Positions 25,598 through 35,405 of a DNA stretch of 64,000 bases are shown here, in pieces. Source of the stretch: Nocardia vaccinii NBRC 15922 (GTDB lineage Bacteria; Actinomycetota; Actinomycetes; Mycobacteriales; Mycobacteriaceae); NCBI RefSeq assembly GCF_001613305.1, contig NZ_BDCC01000009.1, positions 62,001-126,000 of the forward strand, written 5' to 3'. Each line of letters begins with the position of its first letter. Position 1 is the stretch's first letter. Under the pieces are notes generated by a model, which was not told the DNA's origin, did not search any database, and saw only the letters and a list, made by a program, of their open reading frames with translations. The position numbers and the translations under genes were made by a program.

Positions 25598-26938
25598 TCA
25601 GCTCAGCACTCGATCCATCGCGTCGACGGCGCTGTCGAGTTCATCGACGGTGACGGTCAGGGGCGGGCGGAACCGGATCCCGCGATCGCCGGTACCCAGC
25701 AGCAGGACGTGCTCGTCTTCGCGCAGCCGCGTGAGAACCTCATCGCGCAGCTGGGCCGAATCCAGCGTGATCGCACACAGCAGGCCGCGTCCGCGCGGAT
25801 CGCTCAGCCGCAACCGATGCCTGTCCGCCAGCGCGACGAGCCGGTCGAGCAGATGGGCGCCGAGCCGGGCCGCGCGTTCGGCCAGGCCGTCGCGCTCGAA
25901 CACCTCGAGGATGCGGCGCGCACGCACCATATCGGCGAGATTGCCGCCCCAGGTGGAGTTCAGCCGCGAACTCGTCGCGAAGACGTGGTCGGGGACCTCC
26001 TCGATACGGCCGCCCGCCATGATCCCGCAGACCTGGGTCTTCTTACCGAAAGCGACGATATCCGGCGCGAGACCGAGTTGTTCGTACGCCCAGCGGGCGC
26101 CCGTGGCCCCGACGCCGGTCTGCACCTCGTCCAGTACGAACAGCGCATCGAATTCGCGGCACATCGCCTGCATCGCCCGCAGGAAGCGGGGCCGCATATG
26201 CCGGTCGCCGCCCTCGCCCTGGATCGGTTCGGCCAGGAAACAGGCGATATCGTGCGGATTCTCGGTGAAGGCGGCGCGCGCCTGTGCGAGCGCGTGCCGC
26301 TCGGCGGCCTCGATGTCCACATCGGGAGCCAGGTACGGGGTATCGATTCGCGGCCAAGCGAATTTCGGGAAGCGAGCGATCTTGACCGGCTCGGTGTTGG
26401 TCAGCGACATCGTATATCCCGAACGCCCGTGGAAAGCTCCGGTCAGGTGGAGCACCTTCGTGCCGAGATCCGCTGCGCGCCCGTGCGTTTCGTTGTGCCG
26501 GCTCTTCCAGTCGAAGGCCGCCTTGAGCGCGTTCTCCACCGCGAGCGCGCCACCGTCGATGAAGAACAGATGCGGCAGTGCGGGATCGCCGAGTACGCGG
26601 GCGAAAGTGTCCACGAAACGGGCCATTTCGACGGTGTACACATCGGAGTTGCTGGGTTTGTTCATCGCGGCGGTGAGCAGCTCGCCCCGGAAGCGCTCGT
26701 CCTCGACCAGGGCGGGGTGGTTCATCCCCAGGGCCGAGGAGGCGAAGAATCCGAACATGTCCAGATAGGCCGTGCCGTCGCGGGCGTCGACGAGTCGGCG
26801 GCCGTGCGATCGAGCCGGGTCCAGCACCAGGTCGAAGCCGTCGGCCAGGATGTTCGCGCGCAGAATCTCGTGCACCTTTTCGGGGGTGACCTGCGGCGCG
26901 TCAGCAACCACCCCGGGGCGCTCCAATTCGAGGGTCAC
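25598..26938 (-). CDS. lat: L-lysine 6-transaminase (lysine epsilon-aminotransferase)
   Basis: 446-residue class III PLP aminotransferase that transfers the epsilon-amino group of lysine to 2-oxoglutarate, giving aminoadipate semialdehyde/piperideine-6-carboxylate. It shows FFASSALGMNHP, FIDGGALAVENALKAAFDWK, LTGAFHGRSGYT, AEPIQGEGGD, FVLDEVQTGVG and the PLP lysine Lys300 in AFGKKTQVCG. It is downstream of the lrp gene and near pcd, which completes oxidation to alpha-aminoadipate. There are no beta-lactam genes in the window, so lysine catabolism or persistence physiology is more likely than antibiotic supply. Confidence 0.95.
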   Translation of the reverse strand: MTLELERPGVVADAPQVTPEKVHEILRANILADGFDLVLDPARSHGRRLVDARDGTAYLDMFGFFASSALGMNHPALVEDERFRGELLTAAMNKPSNSDVYTVEMARFVDTFARVLGDPALPHLFFIDGGALAVENALKAAFDWKSRHNETHGRAADLGTKVLHLTGAFHGRSGYTMSLTNTEPVKIARFPKFAWPRIDTPYLAPDVDIEAAERHALAQARAAFTENPHDIACFLAEPIQGEGGDRHMRPRFLRAMQAMCREFDALFVLDEVQTGVGATGARWAYEQLGLAPDIVAFGKKTQVCGIMAGGRIEEVPDHVFATSSRLNSTWGGNLADMVRARRILEVFERDGLAERAARLGAHLLDRLVALADRHRLRLSDPRGRGLLCAITLDSAQLRDEVLTRLREDEHVLLLGTGDRGIRFRPPLTVTVDELDSAVDAMDRVLS

Positions 26939-26976
26939 CCCTCAAGATTACGGAAACTTTTACGCAATCTCTACAG

Positions 26977-26990
26977 ACTTCCGTAGAAGT
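26977..26990. promoter_or_regulatory. Candidate Lrp operator upstream of lat
   Basis: ACTTC-CGTA-GAAGT, a perfect inverted repeat in the AT-rich 64-bp gap between lrp and lat. Placement 38 bases before the lat start, and the adjacent Lrp gene, make it a likely Lrp site. Confidence 0.55.
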
Positions 26991-27002
26991 TACGATCGGA
27001 GA

Positions 27003-27455
27003 TCATCTGTCATAGAATGTCTGCAGAATGATGGTGCTTCGTGTCCGGACGTTGGCCGTCGCGCGGATCTCTTGCAACAACTGCTCCAGATGCCGGGGGG
27101 AGGCCACCCGCACCAGCAGGATGTAGCTCTCCTCGCCGGCCACCGAATGACACGCCTCGATACCCGGGACGTGCCGGAGCAGGGCGGGGGCTTCATCGGG
27201 CTGGGACGGGTCGAGAGGAGTGATCGCGACGAATGCCGACAGCAGTTGCCCCAGCGCCTCCGGATCGATCTTCGCGGTGTATCCCTGGATCACGCCCCGC
27301 GCCTCGAGGCGGCGCACCCGCGACTGCACTGCGGACACCGACAAGTTCGCCTTCTCCGCCAGGTTGGACAGCGTGGCGCGGCCGTCCTCGGTCAGCTCGC
27401 GGATCAATAGTCGATCGATCTCGTCCAGAACAGGTTTCGCCGATGCATCCGCCAT
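27003..27455 (-). CDS. Lrp/AsnC-family regulator
   Basis: 150 residues. The N-terminal HTH (about 10-55) has LDEIDRLLIRELTEDGRATLSNLAEKANLSVSAVQSRVRRLE-type spacing, followed by the linker GVIQGYTAKIDPEALG. A C-terminal RAM/AsnC ligand domain spans about 75-145 (FVAITPLDP, VPGIEACHSVAGEESYILLVRVA). It sits between lat and pcd, so it is the likely lysine-responsive regulator of both. From memory this matches mycobacterial LrpA (Rv3291c). Confidence 0.93.
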   Translation of the reverse strand: MADASAKPVLDEIDRLLIRELTEDGRATLSNLAEKANLSVSAVQSRVRRLEARGVIQGYTAKIDPEALGQLLSAFVAITPLDPSQPDEAPALLRHVPGIEACHSVAGEESYILLVRVASPRHLEQLLQEIRATANVRTRSTIILQTFYDR

Positions 27456-27537
27456 CAGCGAAGGCTAACGCAGCGATTCGGACTCGTGGCCGGAACCGCG
27501 GCCGCCGCCCTACACCCGCACCCTTACGGAGGTACCC

Positions 27538-29067
27538 ATGACACGTGCCGCATCGGTCGTCGGCGATCCGGCCGCACACGCCGAAGGACTCCTGCTGAGC
27601 ATGGGCGTCACCCTGCCCGCGCCCGGTGCGCTGGTGGCGCGCACACCGATCACCGGCGGGACGCTGACCACCCTCGCACCGAGTGACGATGCGGCGGTCG
27701 AGGCCGCGATCGACAAGGCCGCCACCGCATTTCACACCTGGCGCACGGTGCCCGCGGCACAGCGGGCCGCGGTGGTGCGGCGGCTGGGCGAACTACTGCG
27801 GGAGAACCTGCGCGAGCTGGGCGAACTCGTCACCCTGGAGGCGGGCAAGATCGGCGCGGAAGCGCGCGGCGAGGTGCAGGAGATGATCGACGTCTGCGAG
27901 TTCGCCGTGGGCCTGTCCCGGCAACTGTACGGACGCACCATGACCTCCGAGCGTCCCGGACACCGCCTCATGGAGACCTGGCACCCGCTCGGCGTCGTCG
28001 GGGTGCTCTCGGCGTTCAACTTTCCGGTGGCGGTCTGGTCGTGGAATACCGCGATCGCCCTGGTCTGTGGTGACACCGTGGTCTGGAAGCCCTCGGAGAC
28101 AACGCCTTTGACCGCACTGGCCGGTCATGCGCTGATCCGGCGCGCGGCCGCCGACGTAGGCGCGGACCCGGAGATCCATCAGCTGATCCAGGGCGCGGCC
28201 GACGTCGGGCAACGCCTGGTGGACGACGAGCGGGTCGCACTGGTCAGCGCGACGGGATCGGTGCGGATGGGCCGCACCGTGGGCCCCCGGGTGGCGGCCC
28301 GGTTCGGACGCTGCCTGCTGGAACTGGGCGGGAACAACGCGGCGATCGTCGCCCCGTCGGCAGATCTGGAATTGACTACGCGCGCCGTGGTTTTCGCCGC
28401 CGCGGGCACCGCGGGGCAGCGCTGCACCACGTTGCGGCGGGTGATCGCGCACACGGACGTCGTCGGCCCGCTGACCGACCGGCTGTGCCGTGCGTATCAC
28501 CAACTGCGCGTGGGAGATCCACTGGAGGACGGCGTACTGGTCGGGCCGCTGATCAGCGGCCGGGCCTACACGTCGATGCAGGACGCACTCGCCCGCGCTC
28601 TCGCCGACGGCGGCGAATTGCTCTGCGGCGGTGAGCGTGTCATGGTCAACGGCGAGGAGTCCTATTATGTGCGCCCGGCGATCGTGCGGATGCCCGCGCA
28701 GACCGAGGTGGTGCGCGAGGAGACCTTCGCGCCCATCCTGTACCTGCTCACCTACGACGAGTTCGACGACGCGATCGCCCTGCACAACCAGGTTCCCCAG
28801 GGTCTGTCTTCCGCGGTGTTCACTCGCGACCAGCGCGAGGCGGAGCGATTCCTCGCCGCCGACGGCTCCGACTGCGGCATAGCCAACGTCAACATCGGCA
28901 CCTCGGGGGCGGAGATCGGCGGTGCGTTCGGCGGCGAGAAGCAGACCGGCGGTGGTCGCGAATCCGGCTCGGACTCGTGGAAGGCGTACATGCGCCGTGC
29001 CACCAACACGATCAACTACTCCACCGAGCTGCCCCTGGCGCAGGGCATCGAGTTCTCCGCCGGGTAG
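27538..29067 (+). CDS. pcd: Piperideine-6-carboxylate / aminoadipate semialdehyde dehydrogenase
   Basis: 509-residue aldehyde dehydrogenase. Asn161 in SAFNFPVAVWSWN, Glu262 in LLELGGNNAAIV and the catalytic Cys296 in GTAGQRCTTLRR are all present. The C-terminus has IGGAFGGEKQTGGGRESGSDSW-type residues of the ALDH7 subgroup. Divergent from lrp and paired with lat, it oxidises the Lat product to alpha-aminoadipate with NAD(P)+. Good Shine-Dalgarno GGAGGT. Confidence 0.93.
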   Translation: MTRAASVVGDPAAHAEGLLLSMGVTLPAPGALVARTPITGGTLTTLAPSDDAAVEAAIDKAATAFHTWRTVPAAQRAAVVRRLGELLRENLRELGELVTLEAGKIGAEARGEVQEMIDVCEFAVGLSRQLYGRTMTSERPGHRLMETWHPLGVVGVLSAFNFPVAVWSWNTAIALVCGDTVVWKPSETTPLTALAGHALIRRAAADVGADPEIHQLIQGAADVGQRLVDDERVALVSATGSVRMGRTVGPRVAARFGRCLLELGGNNAAIVAPSADLELTTRAVVFAAAGTAGQRCTTLRRVIAHTDVVGPLTDRLCRAYHQLRVGDPLEDGVLVGPLISGRAYTSMQDALARALADGGELLCGGERVMVNGEESYYVRPAIVRMPAQTEVVREETFAPILYLLTYDEFDDAIALHNQVPQGLSSAVFTRDQREAERFLAADGSDCGIANVNIGTSGAEIGGAFGGEKQTGGGRESGSDSWKAYMRRATNTINYSTELPLAQGIEFSAG

Positions 29068-29074
29068 TTCTGCC

Positions 29075-29276
29075 GACCTTCGGCGTGCCCCGGCGCACGG
29101 CGCAGGCGTCGGAGGGTCCGGAACAAACCGCCGTCGACCAGTACCTGAGCGCCGTTGATGTGACCCGCGGCCGGACTGGCCAGGAATACGCACAGCCCGG
29201 GAGATCCTTCACGCCGGGGCGCAGGGTGCCGGCCGAGGCGCGGGCTCGTGTCGGTGCCGGGGTGCAGACTGTGCGC
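29075..29276 (-). pseudogene. Relic of a short-chain dehydrogenase (3' end)
   Basis: The minus strand of the pcd-lhr gap reads without stops as HSLHPGTDT, then a short junk stretch, then EGSPGLCVFLASPAAGHING followed by AQVLVDGGL. These are the C-terminal SDR motifs (substrate-loop HPG..DT, FLASPAA..ING, VDGG). The catalytic and Rossmann parts are absent and would lie antisense to lhr. This looks like a decayed SDR gene with an internal deletion, overrun by the lhr start. Confidence 0.7.
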
Positions 29277-32200
29277 ATGGACCAGTTCTCCCTACCTACG
29301 CAGGAGTGGTTCGACGGCGCCTTCGCCGCGCCGACGGCCGCTCAGCTGGGTGCGTGGCGGGCGATCGCCGCCGGGGAGCACACGCTGGTCATCGCGCCGA
29401 CCGGGTCGGGCAAGACGTTGTCGGCATTTCTGTGGGCGATCGACCAGCTCGCGGCGCGGCCCCCGGCGCGGGAGGTCGGCGGCACCAGTGTGTTGTACAT
29501 CTCACCGCTCAAGGCGCTGGCAGTGGATGTGGAGCGCAATCTGCGATCACCGCTGGTCGGGGTGACCCAGACCGCCAAGCGGCTCGGGCTGCCCGCGCCC
29601 GAGATCAGCGTGGGGGTGCGCTCGGGCGATACCACCGCGGCCGCGCGCAGATCGTTGCAGCGCACCCCACCGGACATTCTGATCACCACTCCCGAGTCAC
29701 TGTTCCTGATGCTCACTTCGGCCACGCGGGAGACGCTGCGTTCGGTGCACACCGTCATCGTGGACGAGATACACGCCATCGCGGGCTCCAAACGAGGTGC
29801 GCACCTGGCACTTTCACTGGCCCGGTTGGACGGGCTGACCGAGCGGCCCGCCCAGCGGATCGGCCTGTCCGCCACGGTCCGGCCGCCGGAGGAGATCGGC
29901 CGGTTCCTGGTCGGCGGCGCACCCATAACCATCGTCGCCCCGCCCGCGCCGAAGACCTTCGATCTGTCGGTGCGGGTCCCGGTGGCGGATATGACCGAGC
30001 CGGACCCGGCGGGTGATTCGGATCAGCCCGGCTCGATCTGGCCGCACGTCGATTCGGCCATCGTGGATCTCGTTCTGGCACACCGGTCCTCGATCGTCTT
30101 CGCCAATTCACGGCGGCTGGCCGAACGGCTCACCGCCCGCTTGAACGAGACATATGCCGAACGGATCGGCGGGAGTTCCGCGGACTCCGGGCCCGCACCC
30201 GAGCCCGCCCGGCGCACTCCGGCGCTGCTGGGCTCGACCTCGGACGTCAATCACGGCAGTACGTCGCTGCTGGCTCGTGCGCATCACGGGTCGGTGAGCA
30301 AGGAGCAGCGCGCCATCATCGAGGACGACCTCAAGACCGGCCGGCTACGCTGCGTGGTCGCCACGAGCAGTCTCGAACTCGGCATCGATATGGGTGCGGT
30401 CGATCTGGTGGTGCAGGTGGAGGCGCCGCCCTCGGTGGCGAGCGGCTTACAGCGGGTCGGGCGGGCCGGACACCAGGTCGGCGAGATCTCCCGCGGCGTG
30501 ATCTTCCCCAAGCATCGCACCGATGTGATCCACTGCGCGGTCGCCTCGATGCGGATGACGGCCGGGCAGATCGAACAGCTGCGGATTCCCGCGCATCCGC
30601 TGGACATCCTGGCCCAGCAGACCGTCGCGGCCTGCGCCCTGGACCCGATCGACGTCGATACCTGGTTCGACATCGTCCGGGGCACGGGAAGCTATGCGAC
30701 ACTGCCGCGTTCGGCCTACGAGTCGGTGCTGGACCTGCTGTCCGGGCGCTATCCCTCGGATGAATTCGCCGAGCTGCGCCCGCGCGTGGTGTGGGACCGC
30801 GACGCGGGCACACTGACCGGGCGTCCGGGGGCACAGCGCCTGGCCGTCACCTCCGGCGGCGCGATTCCGGACCGCGGCCTGTTCCCGGTGTTCATGGTGG
30901 GCGAGAAGGCTTCTCGCGTCGGCGAGCTCGACGAGGAGATGGTCTACGAGTCCCGCGTCGGCGACGTCTTCGCCCTCGGCGCGACGAGTTGGCGCATCGA
31001 GGAGATCACCCACGATCGCGTCCTGGTCACCCCTGCCTTCGGCCTCCCGGGCCGGCTTCCCTTCTGGCACGGCGATTCTCTCGGCCGCCCCGCCGAATTG
31101 GGCAGGGCCCTGGGTGAATTCGTGCGGACCGCGGGTCAGGCGATCGAGCGCGCGACTTCGGCCAGGATCGATGCACTACTCGACGCAGCGATATCGCCGG
31201 ACGGCGGTGCGCCGACCGATTCGCAACGCGAGCGGGCTGGGGCGAGCGACGATCAGGGGCGCATTCCGTCCCGCCGCGCGAGCCGAGGCGTCCGCGATAT
31301 CGACGAATTCGGCGATATCGCGCACAGCGCGGGGCTCGACGATTTCGCGACCGCCAATCTGGTTGCGCTGCTGCGGGATCAGCGGTCCGCGACGGGGCAT
31401 CTGCCGACCGATCGAACGTTGCTGGTCGAGCGGTTCCGGGACGAGCTCGGTGATTGGCGGGTGGTCCTGCATTCGCCGTACGGACTGCCGGTGCACGCGC
31501 CGTGGGCGTTGGCGGTGGGTGCGCGGCTGCGTGAGCGTTTCGGGGTGGACGCCGCGCCGCAGGCCTCGGACGACGGGATCGTGGTGCGCCTGCCCGACAC
31601 CACCGACGACCCGCCGGGTGCGGATCTGTTCGTCTTCGAACCGGACGAGATCGACGACGTGGTGACCGAACAGGTCGGCGGCTCGGCGCTGTTCGCGTCC
31701 CGGTTCCGGGAGTGCGCGGCGCGGGCGCTGTTGCTGCCGCGCCGCGATCCGGGCCGCCGCGCACCGCTGTGGCAGCAGCGCCAACGCGCGGCGCAACTGC
31801 TGGATGTGGCGCGCAAATTCCCGGATTTTCCGATCCTGCTGGAGACCGCGCGCGAATGTCTGCAGGACGTCTACGATCTGTTCTCCCTGCGCGAACTGCA
31901 GACCGGCATCGCTCACCGCAAGCTGCGACTGGTCGAGGTCGAGACCGCCACTCCCTCGCCGTTCGCCAACGCCCTGCTGTTCGACTACATCGCCCAGTTC
32001 ATGTACGAGGGCGACAGTCCATTGGCCGAACGGCGTGCCGCGGCGCTGTCACTGGACTCGGGCCTGCTCGCCGAACTGCTCGGCCGGGTGGAACTACGGG
32101 AACTGCTCGACGCCGGGGTACTCGAACTCACCGAACGCGAATTGCAGCGCCTGACACCCGAACGCCAGGCCCGCGACGCCGAGGCGCTGGCTGATCTGCT

Positions 32201-34064
32201 GCGTCTGCTGGGCCCGCTGACCCCGGCCGAGGCGGCGCTGCGATGTACCGCCGATCCCGGACCGTGGTTCGCCGAACTCGCCGAAGCCCGTCGCGCCCTC
32301 GCGGTTTCGTATGCCGGACAGCAGTGGTGGGTTGCGATCGAGGATGCCGCACGGCTGCGCGACGCGCTGGGTGTACCGCTGCCGATCGGGGTTCCGGCGG
32401 CGTTCGTCGAGCCGGTCGCCGATCCCCTCGGCGATCTGGTCGGCCGGTACGCGCGCACGCACGGCCCGTTCGAGTTGGCGGCACTGTCCCGCCGATTCGG
32501 TATCGGCCCGGCCGTCGCGGCGACCGCCCTGCATCGGCTCGCCGCCGAAAAGCGGGTCGTGGAGGGCGAATTCACCCCCGGCTCGGCCGGTACGGAATGG
32601 TGCGACACCCAGGTGCTGCGCCGGTTGCGGCGGCGCTCGCTGGCCGCGGCGCGCAAGGAGATCGAACCCGTGGCGACCACCGCGTTCGCCCGGTTCCTGC
32701 CCGCCTGGCAGCAGGTGAGCACCGGCCAGTTGCGCGGCGTCGACGGTGTGGCTTCGGTCGTGGAACAGCTTGCGGGCGTGCCGATTCCGGCCTCGGCATG
32801 GGAGTCCCTGATCTTCCCCGCCCGAGTGCGCGACTATTCGCCCGCCATGCTGGACGAGCTGATGTCCACCGGCGAGGTCATCTGGTCCGGCCACGGCTCC
32901 CTCACCGCCAAGGACGGCTGGATCGCCCTGCATCCCGCCGAGCATGCCGCCCTGACCCTCCCTCCGCCCGACGACATCGACCTCACCGAAACCCAGACCC
33001 AACTCCTGCTCGCTCTCGGTGCCACCGTCATCTCGCAAGCGGCCGAAACGCCTTCGGAGGACGATTCACGTTCACCGGACGAACCGCTCACCGACAGCAG
33101 CGGATCGGCACGAGTGGTCCCATCGGCGGGCGGGGCGTATTTCTTCCGGCAGCTCTCCGATGCCACCGGACTGCTCGATGACGCGGCGGTGGCCGCGGCG
33201 CTGTGGGAGCTGGTGTGGGCCGGACACGTCGCGGGTGACACGTTCGCGCCGGTGCGCGCGCTGCTGTCGGGGACCACGCGCAGCACCACCACGCATCGTG
33301 CGCCCCGGCGCACGCCGCGGGGACGGATGTATCTGCCGCGGGCGAATATGCCGACCCGCACGGGTCCGCCGACGGTCGCCGGACGTTGGTCGCTGTTGCC
33401 GGAGCGCCTGGTGGACAACACGATTCGCGCACATGCCACGGCCGATCTGCTGTTGGAGCGGTACGGGGTGCTGACCCGGGGATCGGTTCAGGGCGAACAG
33501 GTTCCGGGCGGCTTCGCACTGATGTATCGCGTGCTCACCGAATTCGAGGACCGCGGCCGCTGTCGACGCGGTTATTTCATCGATTCGCTCGGCGGCGCAC
33601 AGTTCTCCACGACCGACGTGGTGGACCGGTTGCGCTCCTTCGACACCGAGCGATCCGCCGAATCCGAACGCGCACAACATACTTCGGACACATCCCTGGC
33701 TCTTGCCGCCTGCGACCCGGCCAACCCCTACGGCGCGGCGCTGCCCTGGCCGAAGGGGACGGCCGAGGGCGCGGGACACCGTCCCGGGCGCAAGGCCGGG
33801 GCCCTTGTCGTCCTCGTCGACGGCGAACTCACCCTCTACCTCGAACGCGGCGGCAAGACCCTGCTGACCTTCACCGAGGACCCACACCGCCGCACCCACG
33901 CCGCCGCGGCACTGGCCGCGCTGGTCCACGACCACCACATCGACTCACTGGTCGTGGAGCGCGTCGACGGGGAATCCGTACACGGCAACACGTTCGCCGC
34001 CTTCCTGACCGAAGCCGGTTTCGCCGCCACCCCGCGCGGTTTCCGTCTACGGAGCAGGCCGTGA
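29277..34064 (+). CDS. lhr: ATP-dependent helicase Lhr
   Basis: 1595-residue superfamily 2 DNA helicase. The helicase core covers about residues 1-880: Walker A APTGSGKT near 40-47, DEIH box VDEIHAI near 161-167, motif III LSATV, and motif VI QRVGRAGHQVG near 395-405. A long C-terminal region typical of actinobacterial Lhr follows, with Lhr winged-helix segments and no recognised nuclease. It translocates 3'-5' on single-stranded DNA in repair. It lies next to a nei-type glycosylase, and joint DNA-repair function is likely. Length is slightly above the usual 1500. No clear Shine-Dalgarno. Confidence 0.95.
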   Translation: MDQFSLPTQEWFDGAFAAPTAAQLGAWRAIAAGEHTLVIAPTGSGKTLSAFLWAIDQLAARPPAREVGGTSVLYISPLKALAVDVERNLRSPLVGVTQTAKRLGLPAPEISVGVRSGDTTAAARRSLQRTPPDILITTPESLFLMLTSATRETLRSVHTVIVDEIHAIAGSKRGAHLALSLARLDGLTERPAQRIGLSATVRPPEEIGRFLVGGAPITIVAPPAPKTFDLSVRVPVADMTEPDPAGDSDQPGSIWPHVDSAIVDLVLAHRSSIVFANSRRLAERLTARLNETYAERIGGSSADSGPAPEPARRTPALLGSTSDVNHGSTSLLARAHHGSVSKEQRAIIEDDLKTGRLRCVVATSSLELGIDMGAVDLVVQVEAPPSVASGLQRVGRAGHQVGEISRGVIFPKHRTDVIHCAVASMRMTAGQIEQLRIPAHPLDILAQQTVAACALDPIDVDTWFDIVRGTGSYATLPRSAYESVLDLLSGRYPSDEFAELRPRVVWDRDAGTLTGRPGAQRLAVTSGGAIPDRGLFPVFMVGEKASRVGELDEEMVYESRVGDVFALGATSWRIEEITHDRVLVTPAFGLPGRLPFWHGDSLGRPAELGRALGEFVRTAGQAIERATSARIDALLDAAISPDGGAPTDSQRERAGASDDQGRIPSRRASRGVRDIDEFGDIAHSAGLDDFATANLVALLRDQRSATGHLPTDRTLLVERFRDELGDWRVVLHSPYGLPVHAPWALAVGARLRERFGVDAAPQASDDGIVVRLPDTTDDPPGADLFVFEPDEIDDVVTEQVGGSALFASRFRECAARALLLPRRDPGRRAPLWQQRQRAAQLLDVARKFPDFPILLETARECLQDVYDLFSLRELQTGIAHRKLRLVEVETATPSPFANALLFDYIAQFMYEGDSPLAERRAAALSLDSGLLAELLGRVELRELLDAGVLELTERELQRLTPERQARDAEALADLLRLLGPLTPAEAALRCTADPGPWFAELAEARRALAVSYAGQQWWVAIEDAARLRDALGVPLPIGVPAAFVEPVADPLGDLVGRYARTHGPFELAALSRRFGIGPAVAATALHRLAAEKRVVEGEFTPGSAGTEWCDTQVLRRLRRRSLAAARKEIEPVATTAFARFLPAWQQVSTGQLRGVDGVASVVEQLAGVPIPASAWESLIFPARVRDYSPAMLDELMSTGEVIWSGHGSLTAKDGWIALHPAEHAALTLPPPDDIDLTETQTQLLLALGATVISQAAETPSEDDSRSPDEPLTDSSGSARVVPSAGGAYFFRQLSDATGLLDDAAVAAALWELVWAGHVAGDTFAPVRALLSGTTRSTTTHRAPRRTPRGRMYLPRANMPTRTGPPTVAGRWSLLPERLVDNTIRAHATADLLLERYGVLTRGSVQGEQVPGGFALMYRVLTEFEDRGRCRRGYFIDSLGGAQFSTTDVVDRLRSFDTERSAESERAQHTSDTSLALAACDPANPYGAALPWPKGTAEGAGHRPGRKAGALVVLVDGELTLYLERGGKTLLTFTEDPHRRTHAAAALAALVHDHHIDSLVVERVDGESVHGNTFAAFLTEAGFAATPRGFRLRSRP

Positions 34065-34400
34065 GTGGCCGAGGCCGGGCGACCCACCCGCTCGCACAAC
34101 GTGAGCCCGGGTCGCGGCCTGCGCGAAGGCCGAACCGTCCGAGCATCGTGGTGCGCCCGGCACCGGAACTCGTGACGAGACCCGAGCACGCGGTGCGTCC
34201 GGGCCGCACAACGAGGCCGGGCGACCGGGACAGGCCTCGACGCCCACGAACGGCGAGCCCTACGACGCGGCGAACACGTTCGACAGCGCCGCGACATCCG
34301 CACGGATCGGAACCACCATGTGGTCTCGGCCGCTTTGCGCGTCACGCTTATCCGCGGGCGCCGAGGCATAGCGAAGGCCGATCACCGGCGGGAGACCACG
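34065..34400. other. Intergenic stretch between lhr and nei
   Basis: 336 bp with no convincing gene on either strand. The words GAGGCCGGGCGACC near 34073 and 34211 form an imperfect direct repeat. No terminator-like hairpin stands out. Confidence 0.35.
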
Positions 34401-35150
34401 ATGCCCGAGGGTGACACCGTTTTCCGCGCCGCGGCGAGACTGCGCACGGCATTGGCCGGAAAGACGTTGGTGCGCAGCGATTTCCGGGTGCCGCGGTATG
34501 CGACGCTGGATCTGGCGGGACAGCCGGTGCAGGAGGTCGGCAGTTACGGCAAACATCTGTTCGTGCGAACCCCGACGGTCAGCGTTCACACCCATCTGAA
34601 GATGGAGGGCACGTGGCGCGTGTTCGCACCCGGTCAACGCTGGACCAAACCGGCGTTCACCGCCCGGCTGATCCTGGCCACCGCCGAGGCCGAGGCCGTG
34701 GGCTTCGCGCTGGGAACCGTGGAAGTGCTGCGCCGCGACCAGGAACACACCGTCCTGGACCGGCTCGGCCCGGATCTACTGGGCCCGAATTGGGATGCGG
34801 CCGAAGCGGTTCGCCGACTGATCGCGGAGCCGGATCGCCCGATCGGGCTGGCGCTGCTCGACCAGCGCAACCTGGCCGGGATCGGCAATATCTACCGCAG
34901 CGAGATCTGCTTCATCGAACGCGTCGACCCGCGCCGCCCGGTCGGATCGGTACCCGATCTGCCCGCCCTGGTCGATCGGGCGCATCGAGTGCTGCACAGC
35001 GCCGCACACGATCCCCCCTGGCGGCCGTACGTCTACCGCCGCCACCGGCAACCGTGCCGCCGATGCGGCACCAACCTGACCCTGACCCTCATCGGCGAGG
35101 GACCGGACAGCGAGCGCGCGATCTACTTCTGCACCGGCTGCCAGGAGTGA
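34401..35150 (+). CDS. nei: Fpg/Nei-family DNA glycosylase (endonuclease VIII)
   Basis: 249-residue base-excision repair enzyme with beta/delta lyase activity. The catalytic N-terminus is PEGDTVFRAA, with Pro as nucleophile after Met removal and Glu next. The helix-two-turn-helix stretch is LLDQRNLAGIGNIYRSEICF (about 153-172). A C-terminal zinc finger has CRRC and CTGC (last 35 residues). GGGAGA precedes the ATG. Downstream of lhr, as in mycobacteria. Confidence 0.95.
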   Translation: MPEGDTVFRAAARLRTALAGKTLVRSDFRVPRYATLDLAGQPVQEVGSYGKHLFVRTPTVSVHTHLKMEGTWRVFAPGQRWTKPAFTARLILATAEAEAVGFALGTVEVLRRDQEHTVLDRLGPDLLGPNWDAAEAVRRLIAEPDRPIGLALLDQRNLAGIGNIYRSEICFIERVDPRRPVGSVPDLPALVDRAHRVLHSAAHDPPWRPYVYRRHRQPCRRCGTNLTLTLIGEGPDSERAIYFCTGCQE

Positions 35151-35195
35151 CCCCGGACTCGCACAACTTTCCCGCGACGCGCCCGCCCACTACGC

Positions 35196-35211
35196 AGTGG
35201 CGTTTGCCACT
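35196..35211 (+). terminator. Small hairpin after nei
   Basis: AGTGGC-GTTT-GCCACT, a perfect 6-bp stem 45 bases after the nei stop, in an AT-richer segment. A possible terminator for nei. Confidence 0.4.
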
Positions 35212-35279
35212 CAATAGCTAATATCTCGTTCCGGCCAACCGACATCACTGTCGATGGGAAAACACGAGACAGGTCGTCC

Positions 35280-35405
35280 ATGACCGCAGCCACCGCCCGA
35301 CGCATCGCGCGAATCGCCCTGCAACTGGTGTACACGCTGGTCGCACTTGCCGTCATGCTGCTGCTCGGCTATCTGCTACTGCACACCGCGCAGCACACCG
35401 GATAG
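35280..35405 (+). CDS. 41-residue single-pass membrane peptide
   Basis: Starts MTAATARRIARIALQL, followed by a continuous hydrophobic helix (about residues 15-34: VYTLVALAVMLLLGYLLLH) and a short polar tail. Basic residues before the helix predict an N-in orientation. The ATG follows GAGACAGG. It is too short for ordinary gene finding. No family known to me; the fit of charge, helix and start site makes a real small protein plausible. Confidence 0.5.
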   Translation: MTAATARRIARIALQLVYTLVALAVMLLLGYLLLHTAQHTG

